From DATFTE01 sp963802575 (GTDB lineage: Bacteria; Acidobacteriota; Terriglobia; Terriglobales; Acidobacteriaceae): a stretch of 64,000 nt of DNA. Positions 44,270 through 53,241 of this stretch are shown here, piece by piece. The position numbers were made by a program, and so were the translations under genes. Numbering within the stretch: the first letter of the stretch is position 1; every line of letters begins with the position of its first letter. Location of the stretch: the NCBI GenBank assembly GCA_963802575.1, contig CAWDJF010000007.1:1-64000 (forward strand), given 5' to 3'. The notes under the pieces were generated by a model. It saw only the letters and a list, made by a program, of their open reading frames with translations. It did not search any database and had not been told where the DNA came from.

Positions 44270-45229
44270 TCACCTGCCGTTAACTGAGTCTCTCACACAA
44301 TAAGCTGCTAGCGATCGGTTGTTGCCACCTGCACTGTTGGATGCCGCCTCAATCGGGTTAGTCACATATCCGTGGAAAGTGGAACCATCGAGAGTGTACG
44401 ATCCAACGATCTGCCCTGACGCGCTTATTCCATCGGCGAAAGTTCCAATCGCGCCTGGATAGTCAAAGGAAAAGTATTTGCCCTTCATCATGACAAACGC
44501 GTGGTCGGCACAAGCGGGAGAACATCCCTCATACCAACCGACGATAACTCCACCGTCGTTTAAACCCATAGCAAGAGTCATGATCGTTGGCCCGGGAAAA
44601 ACGAGCGACCGCGACTTCCCATTCTTGTAGACAAAGCCGCTGGAATCCGAACCATTCAAAATGAAGCCGACGATCTCCCCAAGATTATTCACTCCGGTTC
44701 CATAAGCATAAAGGTATGTCCCCGGGGGGGAGATGTTCTTGAATCGGGCACCAACTAACTCGAAAGCCTTTGTCGAACTTAGCGTAGTCCCCGCTCCGCC
44801 CACCAGTTCGCCCGAGCTGTTCATGCCATAAATAATCGTGGCGGCCTTGCCGGGTGCCTGTATGCTGCTAAAGGAAGTCCCGTCGTAGAGGAATCCCAGA
44901 ACGTTGGTTCCGTCCGCCGCGTATGCTGATCCGGATATGAGGCCGCTGTCGTTAATGCCAGCGGGAACGGTCCAGTACTGGCCGGGATAGTCAAACAGAG
45001 TAAAAACGCCGCCACTGTATTTGAAACCGTGAGGTGGGGCGATGTCCGACGAGGCGTAATCACCCACCAGATCTCCAGCGGTGTTGATGCCCAAAACGTT
45101 CGTGTCGGCAGCCCCCGGCACGTCGACGGTGGTGAACGTCAGCTTCAAAGTGCCAATGTTCGACTGCGCTTGGGTGAGGGCTGAGAAGGAAAGGAGGATG
45201 GCGAGAGAGATGTAGCGCAGAGAATTCAT
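44270..45229 (-). CDS. Secreted HAF-repeat protein
   Basis: 320 residues from the ATG at 45229 (MNSLRYISLAILLSF), chosen because it starts a clear signal peptide ending QAQ. The body is a series of HAF-type repeats with the pattern G-[IM]-N-x-x-G-[DEQ]-[LI]-V-G: GINTAGDLVGDY, GINDSGLISGSA, GMNSSGELVGGA, GVNNLGEIVGFI, GLNDGGVIVGWY and GISASGQIVGSY. Seven or so units would form a beta-propeller-like extracellular fold. Such proteins are abundant in Acidobacteriota; function unknown. Confidence 0.88.
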   Translation of the reverse strand: MNSLRYISLAILLSFSALTQAQSNIGTLKLTFTTVDVPGAADTNVLGINTAGDLVGDYASSDIAPPHGFKYSGGVFTLFDYPGQYWTVPAGINDSGLISGSAYAADGTNVLGFLYDGTSFSSIQAPGKAATIIYGMNSSGELVGGAGTTLSSTKAFELVGARFKNISPPGTYLYAYGTGVNNLGEIVGFILNGSDSSGFVYKNGKSRSLVFPGPTIMTLAMGLNDGGVIVGWYEGCSPACADHAFVMMKGKYFSFDYPGAIGTFADGISASGQIVGSYTLDGSTFHGYVTNPIEAASNSAGGNNRSLAAYCVRDSVNGR

Positions 45230-45372
45230 GAGGCAGCCGCCTCCGAATGACGGCACGGGGAAGGACACAACCCTAGGTCCCAAGCATTATGGTACCGTCC
45301 CCTGCGGGCGTCAAGGTGCAAGAGTTTGCCGCCGCTTGGCTGGGCATTTCCATCGTGCCATACTTTGCGGGT

Positions 45373-46251
45373 ATGACGATTGAGGAATGCCGGCGCTATT
45401 TCGCCGAAGAAATTCGATTGGCTGCGCACATCACGTCACGTGCATTGGTCGAGGCGTTCGCGCGCGTCCCTCGCGAAAAGTTTCTTGGCCCGGGCCCGTG
45501 GAAGATTGCCTCGGCGGATATCGGGATGGGAGCTGTAGTCTACACCGAGACTGCAGACGCTGATCCGCGCCACGTTTATCACAACGTGCCAATCGCGCTC
45601 GATACTACTCGCGATCTGAACAACGGACAGCCGGGCTCACTCGCGCATTGGATCGATGCGCTGGAGCTCAGGGTGGGTGATCGTCTTTTCCACCTGGGCT
45701 GCGGGGTTGGCTATTTCACCGCGATCATGGCAGAGGTGGTAGGAAAAGAAGGTTTCGTGGTCGCCAGCGAGGTGGACCCTGATCTGGCTGATCGCGCCAA
45801 GTGCAACCTCGCAGGCTACGCGAATGTCGAAGTTCATAGCGGAGACGGGGCGGCGCTTGATCCCGGAGAGTGCGATGCCGTTCTGATCAATGCGGGCGTG
45901 ACCCATCCGCATCCGCGATGGCTCGATCGCCTAGGGATGAGCGGAAGGATGATTCTGCCGCTGACTGTGCCGATGGGGCCGACGCTAGGCAAAGGAGTGA
46001 TGGCGAAAATCACGCGGGAACCGGAGGGGTTCGCGGCAAGGGTGGTGACGTTTGTCGCGATCTACTCATGTGCCAGCGTGCGCGATCCGCTGATCGAACC
46101 GTTACTAGGAAAAGCCATGGTCGGCGGAACGCTGATGCAAATTCGGTCATTGCGCCGCGACGCCCACGAGCCAGAGCAGACGTGCGCGGTGCACGGCCGC
46201 GATATGTGCCTTAGCACGGCGGCGCTTGCGGCCGGTCAAAGAGCGGCGTGA
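45373..46251 (+). CDS. PCMT-like methyltransferase
   Basis: 292 residues from the ATG at 45373 (MTIEECRRYFAEEIRLAAHI). ALVEAFARVPREKFLGPGPW is the typical start of the protein-L-isoaspartate O-methyltransferase family. The SAM-binding loop is LFHLGCGVGYFTAIMA, with EVDPDLADRAKCNL and GDGAALDPGECDAVLINAGV following. GPTLGKGVMAKITRE is less like true PCMT, so it may modify another substrate. 60 bases upstream of the LptFG fusion on the same strand. Confidence 0.82.
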   Translation: MTIEECRRYFAEEIRLAAHITSRALVEAFARVPREKFLGPGPWKIASADIGMGAVVYTETADADPRHVYHNVPIALDTTRDLNNGQPGSLAHWIDALELRVGDRLFHLGCGVGYFTAIMAEVVGKEGFVVASEVDPDLADRAKCNLAGYANVEVHSGDGAALDPGECDAVLINAGVTHPHPRWLDRLGMSGRMILPLTVPMGPTLGKGVMAKITREPEGFAARVVTFVAIYSCASVRDPLIEPLLGKAMVGGTLMQIRSLRRDAHEPEQTCAVHGRDMCLSTAALAAGQRAA

Positions 46252-46311
46252 GCTGAACCCGAATGGGAAATCCTGCGCCAGCGCGTGCTAGACTCACCTT
46301 AGTTTTCGTCC

Positions 46312-48636
46312 ATGCGGATTCTCACTCGGTATATCCTGCGCGAGATTACCGGCGCCGCGCTGATCGGCATCGCGGTGTTCACGTTCGTCCTGTTCACCCG
46401 TGACCTGGGACGCATTCTGGAGTTGGTAGTCCGCAATAGCGCTCCGCTTCCCAGCGTGGCTGAGATTTTCTTCTTCACCGTCCCCGTCGCCCTCACCTAC
46501 ACCATTCCGATGGGCGTGCTGGTGGGCATCCTCATTGGACTCAGCCGCCTGGCTGCCGACAGCGAAATCACCGCCATGCGCGCCAGCGGTATCGGAGTCT
46601 GGTCGTTCCTGCGGATCATCTCGATCTTCGTCATCGCCGCATGGATCGTGGCTGTCGCGAATGGCGTTTACCTCGCACCACTCTCACAAGCAGCTCTCGC
46701 CAAGCTGCAGGATCGCCTGAAAACTTCACAGGCGTCTTTCGAAATCCAGCCGCGAGTGTTCTATGAAGGATTTCCCAAGCTTGTGCTTTACGTGCAGGAC
46801 GTGAAGAGCGCGCAGGGAGCGGCAATCTGGAAGGGCGTATTCATCGCGGATATCAGCACTCCCGGGGCTCCGCGAATCACTCTGGCGCAGCAAGGCATTC
46901 TGGTCAGCCAGGGGCCCGACACGCTGCACCTGCACCTGAGCAACGGATCGACGCATGAGACGGATCCCAAGGAAACTGATCGTTACCAGATTTCCACTTT
47001 CGATGAGACCGACATTCCGATTCAAGCGACCTCGACCGACAAACAGTCGGACCAGGAGCCCGCGCCCATTGCTGAGTTGCCGACTTTGCAATTGCCGGCT
47101 GCCGCGCGGAAGGTCGATCCGATCACCCGGCGCTGGTATTTCATCGAACTCTACCGGCGCTTCGCCTTGCCGACGGCCTGCATTGTGCTGGCCCTGGTCG
47201 GCATTCCGCTGGGGCTCTCGTCGAAGAAGGGCGGGAAGTCTTCCGGATTCGTACTCACGATCCTGCTGGTGTTTGCCTACTATTCGTTTTCTCTAGTCGG
47301 TGTTTCTCTGGCGCGCCAGGGCAGGGTCTCACCGTTCATTGGAGTCTGGCTGGCCAACCTGCTGTTCTTCGCGGCCGGTGCTTTTCTGCTATGGAGAGCC
47401 GAGCGCAAGCCGTTTGAGGTGGCTTCATTGCGCCTGCGGAACCCGTTCAAAACCACGCTGACTGAAGGCGGAGCGCTGTTTCGTTCGCGCCCGGAAGACG
47501 CGTTTGCGCGCGCCTCAAGCCGGCGCAGGGTTTTCAGTGCCCGCTTCCCCATGATTCTGGATGACCTCGTCATCAAGGACTTCCTCGTCTACCTGGTGAT
47601 GATAGTGGCGACGTTCATCATGTTGCTGCTGATCTTCACGCTCTTCGAGTTGTTGGGAGATATTTTGCGAAATCAGGTTTCTCCCCTGGTGGTTGGGGAA
47701 TACCTGGTGAATGTTGCGCCGTATTTTCTCTACAACATTGCGCCGCTCGGCATTCTGCTGGCCGTGCTGATCACCTTCGGATTGATGCAGCGATCGAATG
47801 AAATTACCGCCATCAAAGCGACGGGCATCAGTATTTATCGCATCATTGTTCCAGTGCTGTTGACCTCGGCGCTGCTAGCTTTGGGATTGTTCTTCTTCGA
47901 TCAGTTTTACCTGCCCCACGCTAACAAGCGGCAGGACGCGCTACGCAACGAGATCAAAGGCAAGCCTGCGCAGACCTATCTCAATCCAGATCGCAAGTGG
48001 ATTTTCGGGCAGCATTCGAATATCTACTACTATCAGCTCTTCGATTCAGAGAAGAATCAGTTCGGGAGCCTTGCGGTGTTCCAGTTCGATCCGGCAACCT
48101 TCCAACTTACGCGCCGGGTTTATGCCGAGCGCGCCCAATGGGACGATCATCTGAACCGGTGGGTCTGCACACAAGGTTGGGAGCGCGATTTGCAAGGCCC
48201 CGCCATCGAGGACTACCGAACCTTCGAGGTGGCCACATTCCCGGCGCTCAGCGAACCTCCGGCGTACTTCAAAAAAGAAGTGAAGCAGTCTTCGGAAATG
48301 AACTACGAAGAGCTGCGGCGCTACATCTGGGATCTGCAACAAAGTGGGTTCGATGTGGTGCGTTTGCGGGTACAACTGCAGAAGAAGTTTGCCTATCCCG
48401 TGATCGCGCTGGTGATGGCCGTGCTCGCGATTCCCTTTGCGCTTTCCGCCGGCAAGCGAGGTGCGATCACCGGGGTCGCGATTGCAGTGGGAGTGGCGGT
48501 GGTGTACTGGACCGTCTCGGGGCTGTTTGAAGCGATGGGCAATATTAGCCAGTTACCGCCGATGCTGGCGGCGTGGTCTCCGGATCTTTTGTTCGCCCTG
48601 ATCGGTGGGTATTTAATCCTGAAAGTGCCAACCTAG
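46312..48636 (+). CDS. lptFG: LPS-transport permease, LptF-LptG fusion
   Basis: 774 residues, twice the usual length. The first half (1-365) is LptF-like: MRILTRYILREITGAALIGI, periplasmic domain with FPKLVLYVQDV, then closing TM helices with ALPTACIVLALVGIPLGLSS. A soluble linker (about 365-415) leads to an LptG-like half beginning DDLVIKDFLVYLVMIVATFI, with NIAPLGILLAVLITFGLMQR, a periplasmic RKWIFGQHSNIYYYQLFDSE region and final FAYPVIALVMAVLAIPFALS. Both halves keep the LptB-coupling E-I-T-A-[MI]-[RK]-A-[ST]-G-I helix. With the LptB ATPase it would extract lipopolysaccharide from the inner membrane. As a fusion it is a pseudo-dimeric permease. Confidence 0.9.
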   Translation: MRILTRYILREITGAALIGIAVFTFVLFTRDLGRILELVVRNSAPLPSVAEIFFFTVPVALTYTIPMGVLVGILIGLSRLAADSEITAMRASGIGVWSFLRIISIFVIAAWIVAVANGVYLAPLSQAALAKLQDRLKTSQASFEIQPRVFYEGFPKLVLYVQDVKSAQGAAIWKGVFIADISTPGAPRITLAQQGILVSQGPDTLHLHLSNGSTHETDPKETDRYQISTFDETDIPIQATSTDKQSDQEPAPIAELPTLQLPAAARKVDPITRRWYFIELYRRFALPTACIVLALVGIPLGLSSKKGGKSSGFVLTILLVFAYYSFSLVGVSLARQGRVSPFIGVWLANLLFFAAGAFLLWRAERKPFEVASLRLRNPFKTTLTEGGALFRSRPEDAFARASSRRRVFSARFPMILDDLVIKDFLVYLVMIVATFIMLLLIFTLFELLGDILRNQVSPLVVGEYLVNVAPYFLYNIAPLGILLAVLITFGLMQRSNEITAIKATGISIYRIIVPVLLTSALLALGLFFFDQFYLPHANKRQDALRNEIKGKPAQTYLNPDRKWIFGQHSNIYYYQLFDSEKNQFGSLAVFQFDPATFQLTRRVYAERAQWDDHLNRWVCTQGWERDLQGPAIEDYRTFEVATFPALSEPPAYFKKEVKQSSEMNYEELRRYIWDLQQSGFDVVRLRVQLQKKFAYPVIALVMAVLAIPFALSAGKRGAITGVAIAVGVAVVYWTVSGLFEAMGNISQLPPMLAAWSPDLLFALIGGYLILKVPT

Positions 48637-48652
48637 AGATTCTCTCGCACTG

Positions 48653-49783
48653 TCAATGAAGGGCGATCGCCGACGGTTGCCCAGGCGCCGGGAAATCCAT
48701 TTGAATCGCACCCAGCTGTCCGGTCATGAAATCCAAGTGATAGACACTCAAAGACGGGGAACCAATATTGGTTGTGAAAAGGTAAATTCCGGTTGGGTCC
48801 ATAGCAATCCCGGCTGGTCCTACACCGGTCGATACGGCGTTCGGATTGATGTTAGTGAGTTCCCCGCTTGCGGCGCTGACGACAAAGCCAGACACCTGGT
48901 TTGAACCGAAATCTGCGACATAAAGATAATCCTCAACGGGATCCGCCACAATCGATTGCGGTCCGGCGCCCGTCGCGAGCGTGTATGGAGACTTTGGAGT
49001 GGGAGCCAGGGTACCGTCCGAAGCGATCATGAAACCGCTGATGTTGTTCGAGCCGAAATTCGTAACGTAGAGATAACCCTTTTTGTTAATCGCCACTCCG
49101 GCAGGAGTAGTTCCTCCGGTTATATAGCTGCCTACCTTGGTCAACGCCCCGCTGGTGGAATCGAAGGAATATTGCGTGACTTCTCCCTGCAACAAAGGTA
49201 GGGCGCCGACGCTGTTAGCGACGTAAAGGAAGTTGGCAGTAGGCGACACCTCGAGAGCGGTAGCGAAGTCGTCGGTCGGAGTCGTGCTCGCCAGACTCAC
49301 CGTGGAGCCTGAGATCGTATATACCGAAATGCTGCTGGTCCCGCTGATGCCGCCTACGCCCTGATTGGCAACAAACATGAACTTGCCACTGGGATCGATC
49401 GCTAACGCCGCCGGGCTTGGGCCTCCAGAAGCAACGTTCGCTCCAGAAGAACTCAGCGATCCGTCGCCATTCACGCTGTAGGTGGCGATGCTGTCGCTGC
49501 CGCCTGGTGGTACACCCTTGTTGACGATAAAAGCCGACTTGCCGTCGGGCGTGAATTTGATCGCCACCGGCATGGTATTGGCACCGGTTGGGATCTCACC
49601 GCCCACCTGGGTCAATTGGCCATTGCCCAAGTTCACCTGATAGGACAGGACCGACATATCTCCCTGGCTGGTGAAAATCATGTTTGCAATCGTCGACGAC
49701 GAAGTGATGTTACTGTTGCTGCAAGCGATCAAAATCCCCAGCGACATCAGAAGCAAAACACCCATCATCCAACGAAACTTCAT
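48653..49783 (-). CDS. Beta-propeller lipoprotein (lactonase/YncE-like)
   Basis: 376 residues. Lipoprotein signal LLLMSLGILIACSNS with Cys at the lipobox. The body holds propeller repeats: FTPDGKSAFIVNKG, IDPSGKFMFVANQG, VSPTANFLYVANSV, INKKGYLYVTNFGSNNISGF, ADPVEDYLYVADFGSNQVSGF and MDPTGIYLFTTN. This resembles the 6-phosphogluconolactonase/YncE propeller families, but proteins of this export type are usually of unknown function. Probably on the outer face of a membrane. Confidence 0.88.
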   Translation of the reverse strand: MKFRWMMGVLLLMSLGILIACSNSNITSSSTIANMIFTSQGDMSVLSYQVNLGNGQLTQVGGEIPTGANTMPVAIKFTPDGKSAFIVNKGVPPGGSDSIATYSVNGDGSLSSSGANVASGGPSPAALAIDPSGKFMFVANQGVGGISGTSSISVYTISGSTVSLASTTPTDDFATALEVSPTANFLYVANSVGALPLLQGEVTQYSFDSTSGALTKVGSYITGGTTPAGVAINKKGYLYVTNFGSNNISGFMIASDGTLAPTPKSPYTLATGAGPQSIVADPVEDYLYVADFGSNQVSGFVVSAASGELTNINPNAVSTGVGPAGIAMDPTGIYLFTTNIGSPSLSVYHLDFMTGQLGAIQMDFPAPGQPSAIALH

Positions 49784-50066
49784 CGGTATTGTTCTCCCTG
49801 TTCCTTCTCCGGGCCGCAGAAGCCCTCGGACCCCGCAAAAAGGCAGCTAGAGGCTGTAAAGTGTACTCATTTGTGTATCAGGAATAGCGGACAAGAGCAA
49901 ACTGCCGGAGCCCGTCGTTGGGCTTTGGTCGTTGGTCGTTGGCCAAACTCAACCCTTTTCGCTGTAGGGATTTTCCCACGACGAACGACTAAGGACCCAA
50001 GATCCTTATTACTGAGATGCAAAAAGCTGCACCGGTCACTGGTAAAATCTCATCTAGAACTTCAAC
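49784..50066. other. Divergent gap before the ABC exporter gene
   Basis: Contains a GTCGTTGGGC-TTTGGTCGTTGG repeat near 49914 and no gene. Nothing else is recognised; promoters of the flanking divergent genes must lie here. Confidence 0.5.
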
Positions 50067-51830
50067 ATGCTGCTGAAAAGCCTGCGCCCGCTATTTCCGT
50101 ATATCAAGAAGTACCGCTGGAGCTACGTGGCGGGGACCGTCTGCGTTTTCCTTAACAATGGGATCTGGATTCTCTTCCCGCAAGTGATTCGGCGGGCGGT
50201 GGACGGCCTGCACGGCAGCATCACCCGCGAAAAGCTGCTGACCTACACGCTTTTGCTTCTGGCGGTGGCCGGCACGAAGGCAATTTTTCAGTTCTTGACG
50301 CGTTGGGTGGTGATTGGCGTCTCGCGCGAAATCGAATTCGATCTTCGCAATGACCTGTTCCGCCACCTCGAAGGCTTGTCATATTCGTTTTACCAGCGGA
50401 CGCGTACGGGCGACATTATGGCCCGGGCGACCAATGACTTGAATGCGGTGCGCATGCTGTTGGGCCCGGCGATCATGTATTCGGCCAACACCATCGTGTT
50501 CACCGCGGGGGCGCTGGTGTTCATGCTGTCGATCAGCCCCCACTTGACGATGTACGCGTTCCTGCCGCTACCGATCGTCAGTATCACGGTGCAGTACTTC
50601 GGGAGGAAGATTCACGAGCGCTTTGAGCGGATCCAGGCCATGTTTTCTGATATCTCGGCGCGCGCGCAGGAGAATTTTTCCGGCGCTCGCGTCATTCGCG
50701 CTTATGTGCAGGAGCAAGCCGAGATCGAATCATTCGAGCGCTCGAACGAGGAATACATTGCCCGCAGCTTGAAACTGGTCCGTTTGATGGGCATGTTGTG
50801 GCCGACGCTCGAAACCATGTTGGGACTGGCCATTGTACTGGTGCTCTGGCTCGGCGGCCGAGAAGTGCTGCAAGGTCACATGACAGTGGGATCGTTTGTC
50901 GCCTTCAACACTTATATGGTGCAACTCACCTGGCCAGTCATCGCGCTGGGATGGGTGATTAACATTTTCCAGCGCGGTACGGCCTCGATGTTGCGCATCA
51001 ACGAGATTCTCACCGAAAAACCGGAAATTCAGGACAGTCCTGAAGCTCTGACGGTGGCCAGCAACGGCCATGGCGCTCCGGCGATTGTGGGAGAGATTGA
51101 GTTCCGCAATTTGAATTTCTCCTACGGAGATAAACAGGTTCTTCACAACGTCAACCTGCGCATTCCATCGGGAAGCAGCCTTGCCATCGTGGGGCCAACC
51201 GGGTCCGGCAAGACAACGCTGGTGGATTTAATCCCGCGAATTTACGACGCGGCTCCGGGAAGCGTGCTGATTGACGGCAAGCCCATCCGACAGTATTCGC
51301 TGGCGACCTTGCGCGAGAACATCGGATTCGTGCCGCAAGAAACTTTCCTGTTTAGCGAGACCGTGCGCGAGAATATTGCCTTCGGAGTGGACCACGCTAC
51401 CGACGAACAGATCAAAGCCGCAGCCGCAGCCGCCAACATCGCGGCCGACATCGAAGGTTTTCCCGATCAATACCAGACAATGGTGGGAGAGCGCGGAATC
51501 ACACTCTCCGGCGGACAGAAGCAGCGCACTGCGATCGCGCGGGCTCTTATTCGCAACCCCCGCATCCTGATTCTCGACGACGCGCTTTCGAGCGTCGACA
51601 CCCAGACGGAAGACCGCATCTTGAATCACCTGCGCGAAGTGATGCAGGGACGCACTACGTTGTTCATCTCCCATCGCGTCTCTACCGTCCGGAATGCTGA
51701 TCGCATCGCGGTGCTGCACGGGGGGAAGATCGTGGAACTAGGAACGCACGACGAACTGCTCGCGCTGAACGGCTACTACAGCGATCTGTATAACAAGCAA
51801 TTGTTGGAAGAAGAATTGGCGGAAGTGTGA
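50067..51830 (+). CDS. MsbA-like ABC exporter (half-transporter)
   Basis: 587 residues. Six TM helices in the first 310 residues (YVAGTVCVFLNNGIWILFPQ, LLLLAVAGTKAIFQFLTRW, and others). The NBD has Walker A VGPTGSGKTTLVDLIP, Q-loop FVPQETFLFS, signature LSGGQKQRTAIAR, Walker B ILILDDALS and H-loop FISHRVS, so it is a complete functional half-transporter that dimerises. Similar to lipid or multidrug exporters (MsbA, BmrA type). The substrate cannot be assigned. Confidence 0.93.
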   Translation: MLLKSLRPLFPYIKKYRWSYVAGTVCVFLNNGIWILFPQVIRRAVDGLHGSITREKLLTYTLLLLAVAGTKAIFQFLTRWVVIGVSREIEFDLRNDLFRHLEGLSYSFYQRTRTGDIMARATNDLNAVRMLLGPAIMYSANTIVFTAGALVFMLSISPHLTMYAFLPLPIVSITVQYFGRKIHERFERIQAMFSDISARAQENFSGARVIRAYVQEQAEIESFERSNEEYIARSLKLVRLMGMLWPTLETMLGLAIVLVLWLGGREVLQGHMTVGSFVAFNTYMVQLTWPVIALGWVINIFQRGTASMLRINEILTEKPEIQDSPEALTVASNGHGAPAIVGEIEFRNLNFSYGDKQVLHNVNLRIPSGSSLAIVGPTGSGKTTLVDLIPRIYDAAPGSVLIDGKPIRQYSLATLRENIGFVPQETFLFSETVRENIAFGVDHATDEQIKAAAAAANIAADIEGFPDQYQTMVGERGITLSGGQKQRTAIARALIRNPRILILDDALSSVDTQTEDRILNHLREVMQGRTTLFISHRVSTVRNADRIAVLHGGKIVELGTHDELLALNGYYSDLYNKQLLEEELAEV

Positions 51831-51845
51831 TCTATCGTTCTGTAG

Positions 51846-51866
51846 AGACGCAGCTTCGCTGCGTCT
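51846..51866. repeat. Intergenic hairpin, family 3 (AGACGCAG CTTCG CTGCGTCT)
   Basis: Perfect 8-bp stem just after the ABC exporter stop. Confidence 0.85.
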
Positions 51867-51895
51867 GGGGGCCCACGAAAAATTTGTGGTGAGCG

Positions 51896-51918
51896 GAGAC
51901 ACAGCAAAGCTGTGTCTC
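51896..51918. repeat. Intergenic hairpin, family 3 (GAGACACAGC AAA GCTGTGTCTC)
   Basis: Perfect 10-bp stem. Compared with the copy 50 bases upstream, the G-C pair in GACGC/GCGTC is an A-T pair here, changed in both arms. Confidence 0.85.
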
Positions 51919-51933
51919 TACGACGACAGCGGT

Positions 51934-52656
51934 TTAGCGGACGACCAGCACTTCTCTCACGTTATCTCGCGCCAGGAAAAACTTGATCGAGGCGAAATCG
52001 CGGAAAAGCGTTTCAATGTGGCGGTTGTTGAACACGCGCTGCAGGCGGAATCCCCCGCCGACGGACGTATGTACTGCCCCGGTGGGTCCGCGACGTACTT
52101 CGCGACGTCCGCCTATGGGTTGCATTTCGAGCAGATCGTTGCCCACAACGTGAAAGCGATAGCAGGGAGCATCGGGTCCAGCTTCTTTGGTGTGGAAGAA
52201 AGCCAGTAACATCCCGCCGGGCTTGAGCACCGACCACAGTTTTCCCACCGTTGGCTTGACCAGGCTCTCATCCAAATAGTCGGCGAGGTTCCAGCAGAGC
52301 ACCACGTCGAACTGAGCCGCCTGGAAGACCAGGTTCTCGGAGAGGAATTTCTTGCTGTCGAGGATCGAGTTCCCTTGCTCATCTTTGGCGATGAGCGCCG
52401 GGTCGGTCGACGCAATCAGCAAATCCTCGCTATAGATTTTGTGGCCGCGCTCGGTGAGATAACGAATATTGGTGGGGGAAGTTGAGCCAATATCCAAAAC
52501 GCAGAGCGACTCGTCGGACGCCAAGGTGCGGGCCAGTTCGCCTAACCCGCTCGAGCGTCGTGAGAGCCGTTTGTTTGCCGATTCCGCTGTCAGCCCGTCA
52601 GGGCCGGGTCCGGAACCACGAAAGAATTTCATGAAGCCATTAGTAACGGATGCCAT
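51934..52656 (-). CDS. SAM-dependent methyltransferase-like protein
   Basis: About 240 residues (ATG at 52656, MASVTNGFMKFFRG, preferred). Motif I LCVLDIGSTSPTNIRYLTER, motif II-like KIYSEDLLIAS, then FDVVLCWNLADYLDESLV and WSVLKPGGMLLAFFHTKEAG, a typical class I Rossmann methyltransferase order. The C-terminal part is basic (RREVRRGPTGAVHTSVGGGF). Substrate unknown. Next to bactofilin on the same strand, with no clear Shine-Dalgarno. Confidence 0.75.
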   Translation of the reverse strand: MASVTNGFMKFFRGSGPGPDGLTAESANKRLSRRSSGLGELARTLASDESLCVLDIGSTSPTNIRYLTERGHKIYSEDLLIASTDPALIAKDEQGNSILDSKKFLSENLVFQAAQFDVVLCWNLADYLDESLVKPTVGKLWSVLKPGGMLLAFFHTKEAGPDAPCYRFHVVGNDLLEMQPIGGRREVRRGPTGAVHTSVGGGFRLQRVFNNRHIETLFRDFASIKFFLARDNVREVLVVR

Positions 52657-52741
52657 TTGCACTTCCAGGCGTCCGATTCACGAACACCGCAAATTTACTA
52701 TATCGTGCGAAGATTTCAGATCCAGCCTGCTTCTTGCCGAT

Positions 52742-53140
52742 CTAAGTTACCGGAGTTTTGCCCGCCCCGACTGCGGTAGCCGCTGCCGACTCGGCTTTGG
52801 CCCCGTCGCGTTGAATGTCGACTTTACCCTTCAGATAGGCGCCGTCTTCGATCGAGATGCGCTTGGAAACCACGTCTCCCACGGCGATCGCGGACTTTTG
52901 CAACTCCACGCGGTCGCTGGCACGGATATTGCCGTCGAGTTTACCCTGCACGACCACGCCTTTGGCGTTGACGTTGGCCCGCACTTGGCCATTAGGACCA
53001 ATGATTAGTTGATTTCCGGCCAATTCGATGTTGCCCTCCACCTGTCCGTCGATGTAGAGGTCTTCACTACCAGAGAGTTCTCCCTTGATAATCACCGACT
53101 TACCGATGTGGGCAAACTCCCCCGTCTTGGGCGTATCCAT
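52742..53140 (-). CDS. Bactofilin (polymer-forming cytoskeletal protein)
   Basis: 132 residues with AGGAGG before the ATG. TGEFAHIGKSVIIKGELSGS, DLYIDGQVEGNIELAGNQLI and GPNGQVRANVNAKGVVVQGK are the regular beta-helix rungs of the bactofilin domain, with a disordered Ala-rich C-terminus. Bactofilins polymerise without nucleotide and scaffold cell-envelope or division-related machinery. Confidence 0.92.
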   Translation of the reverse strand: MDTPKTGEFAHIGKSVIIKGELSGSEDLYIDGQVEGNIELAGNQLIIGPNGQVRANVNAKGVVVQGKLDGNIRASDRVELQKSAIAVGDVVSKRISIEDGAYLKGKVDIQRDGAKAESAAATAVGAGKTPVT

Positions 53141-53241
53141 GAAGCCTCCTTGAGCCAGCGGTCGCGGGGCGCAAGCGGAATAAGTGATTCTAAATCATCC
53201 CGGGGAATCCCGCTGGTCATAGCCCGAAAATCGTGTTGGAC

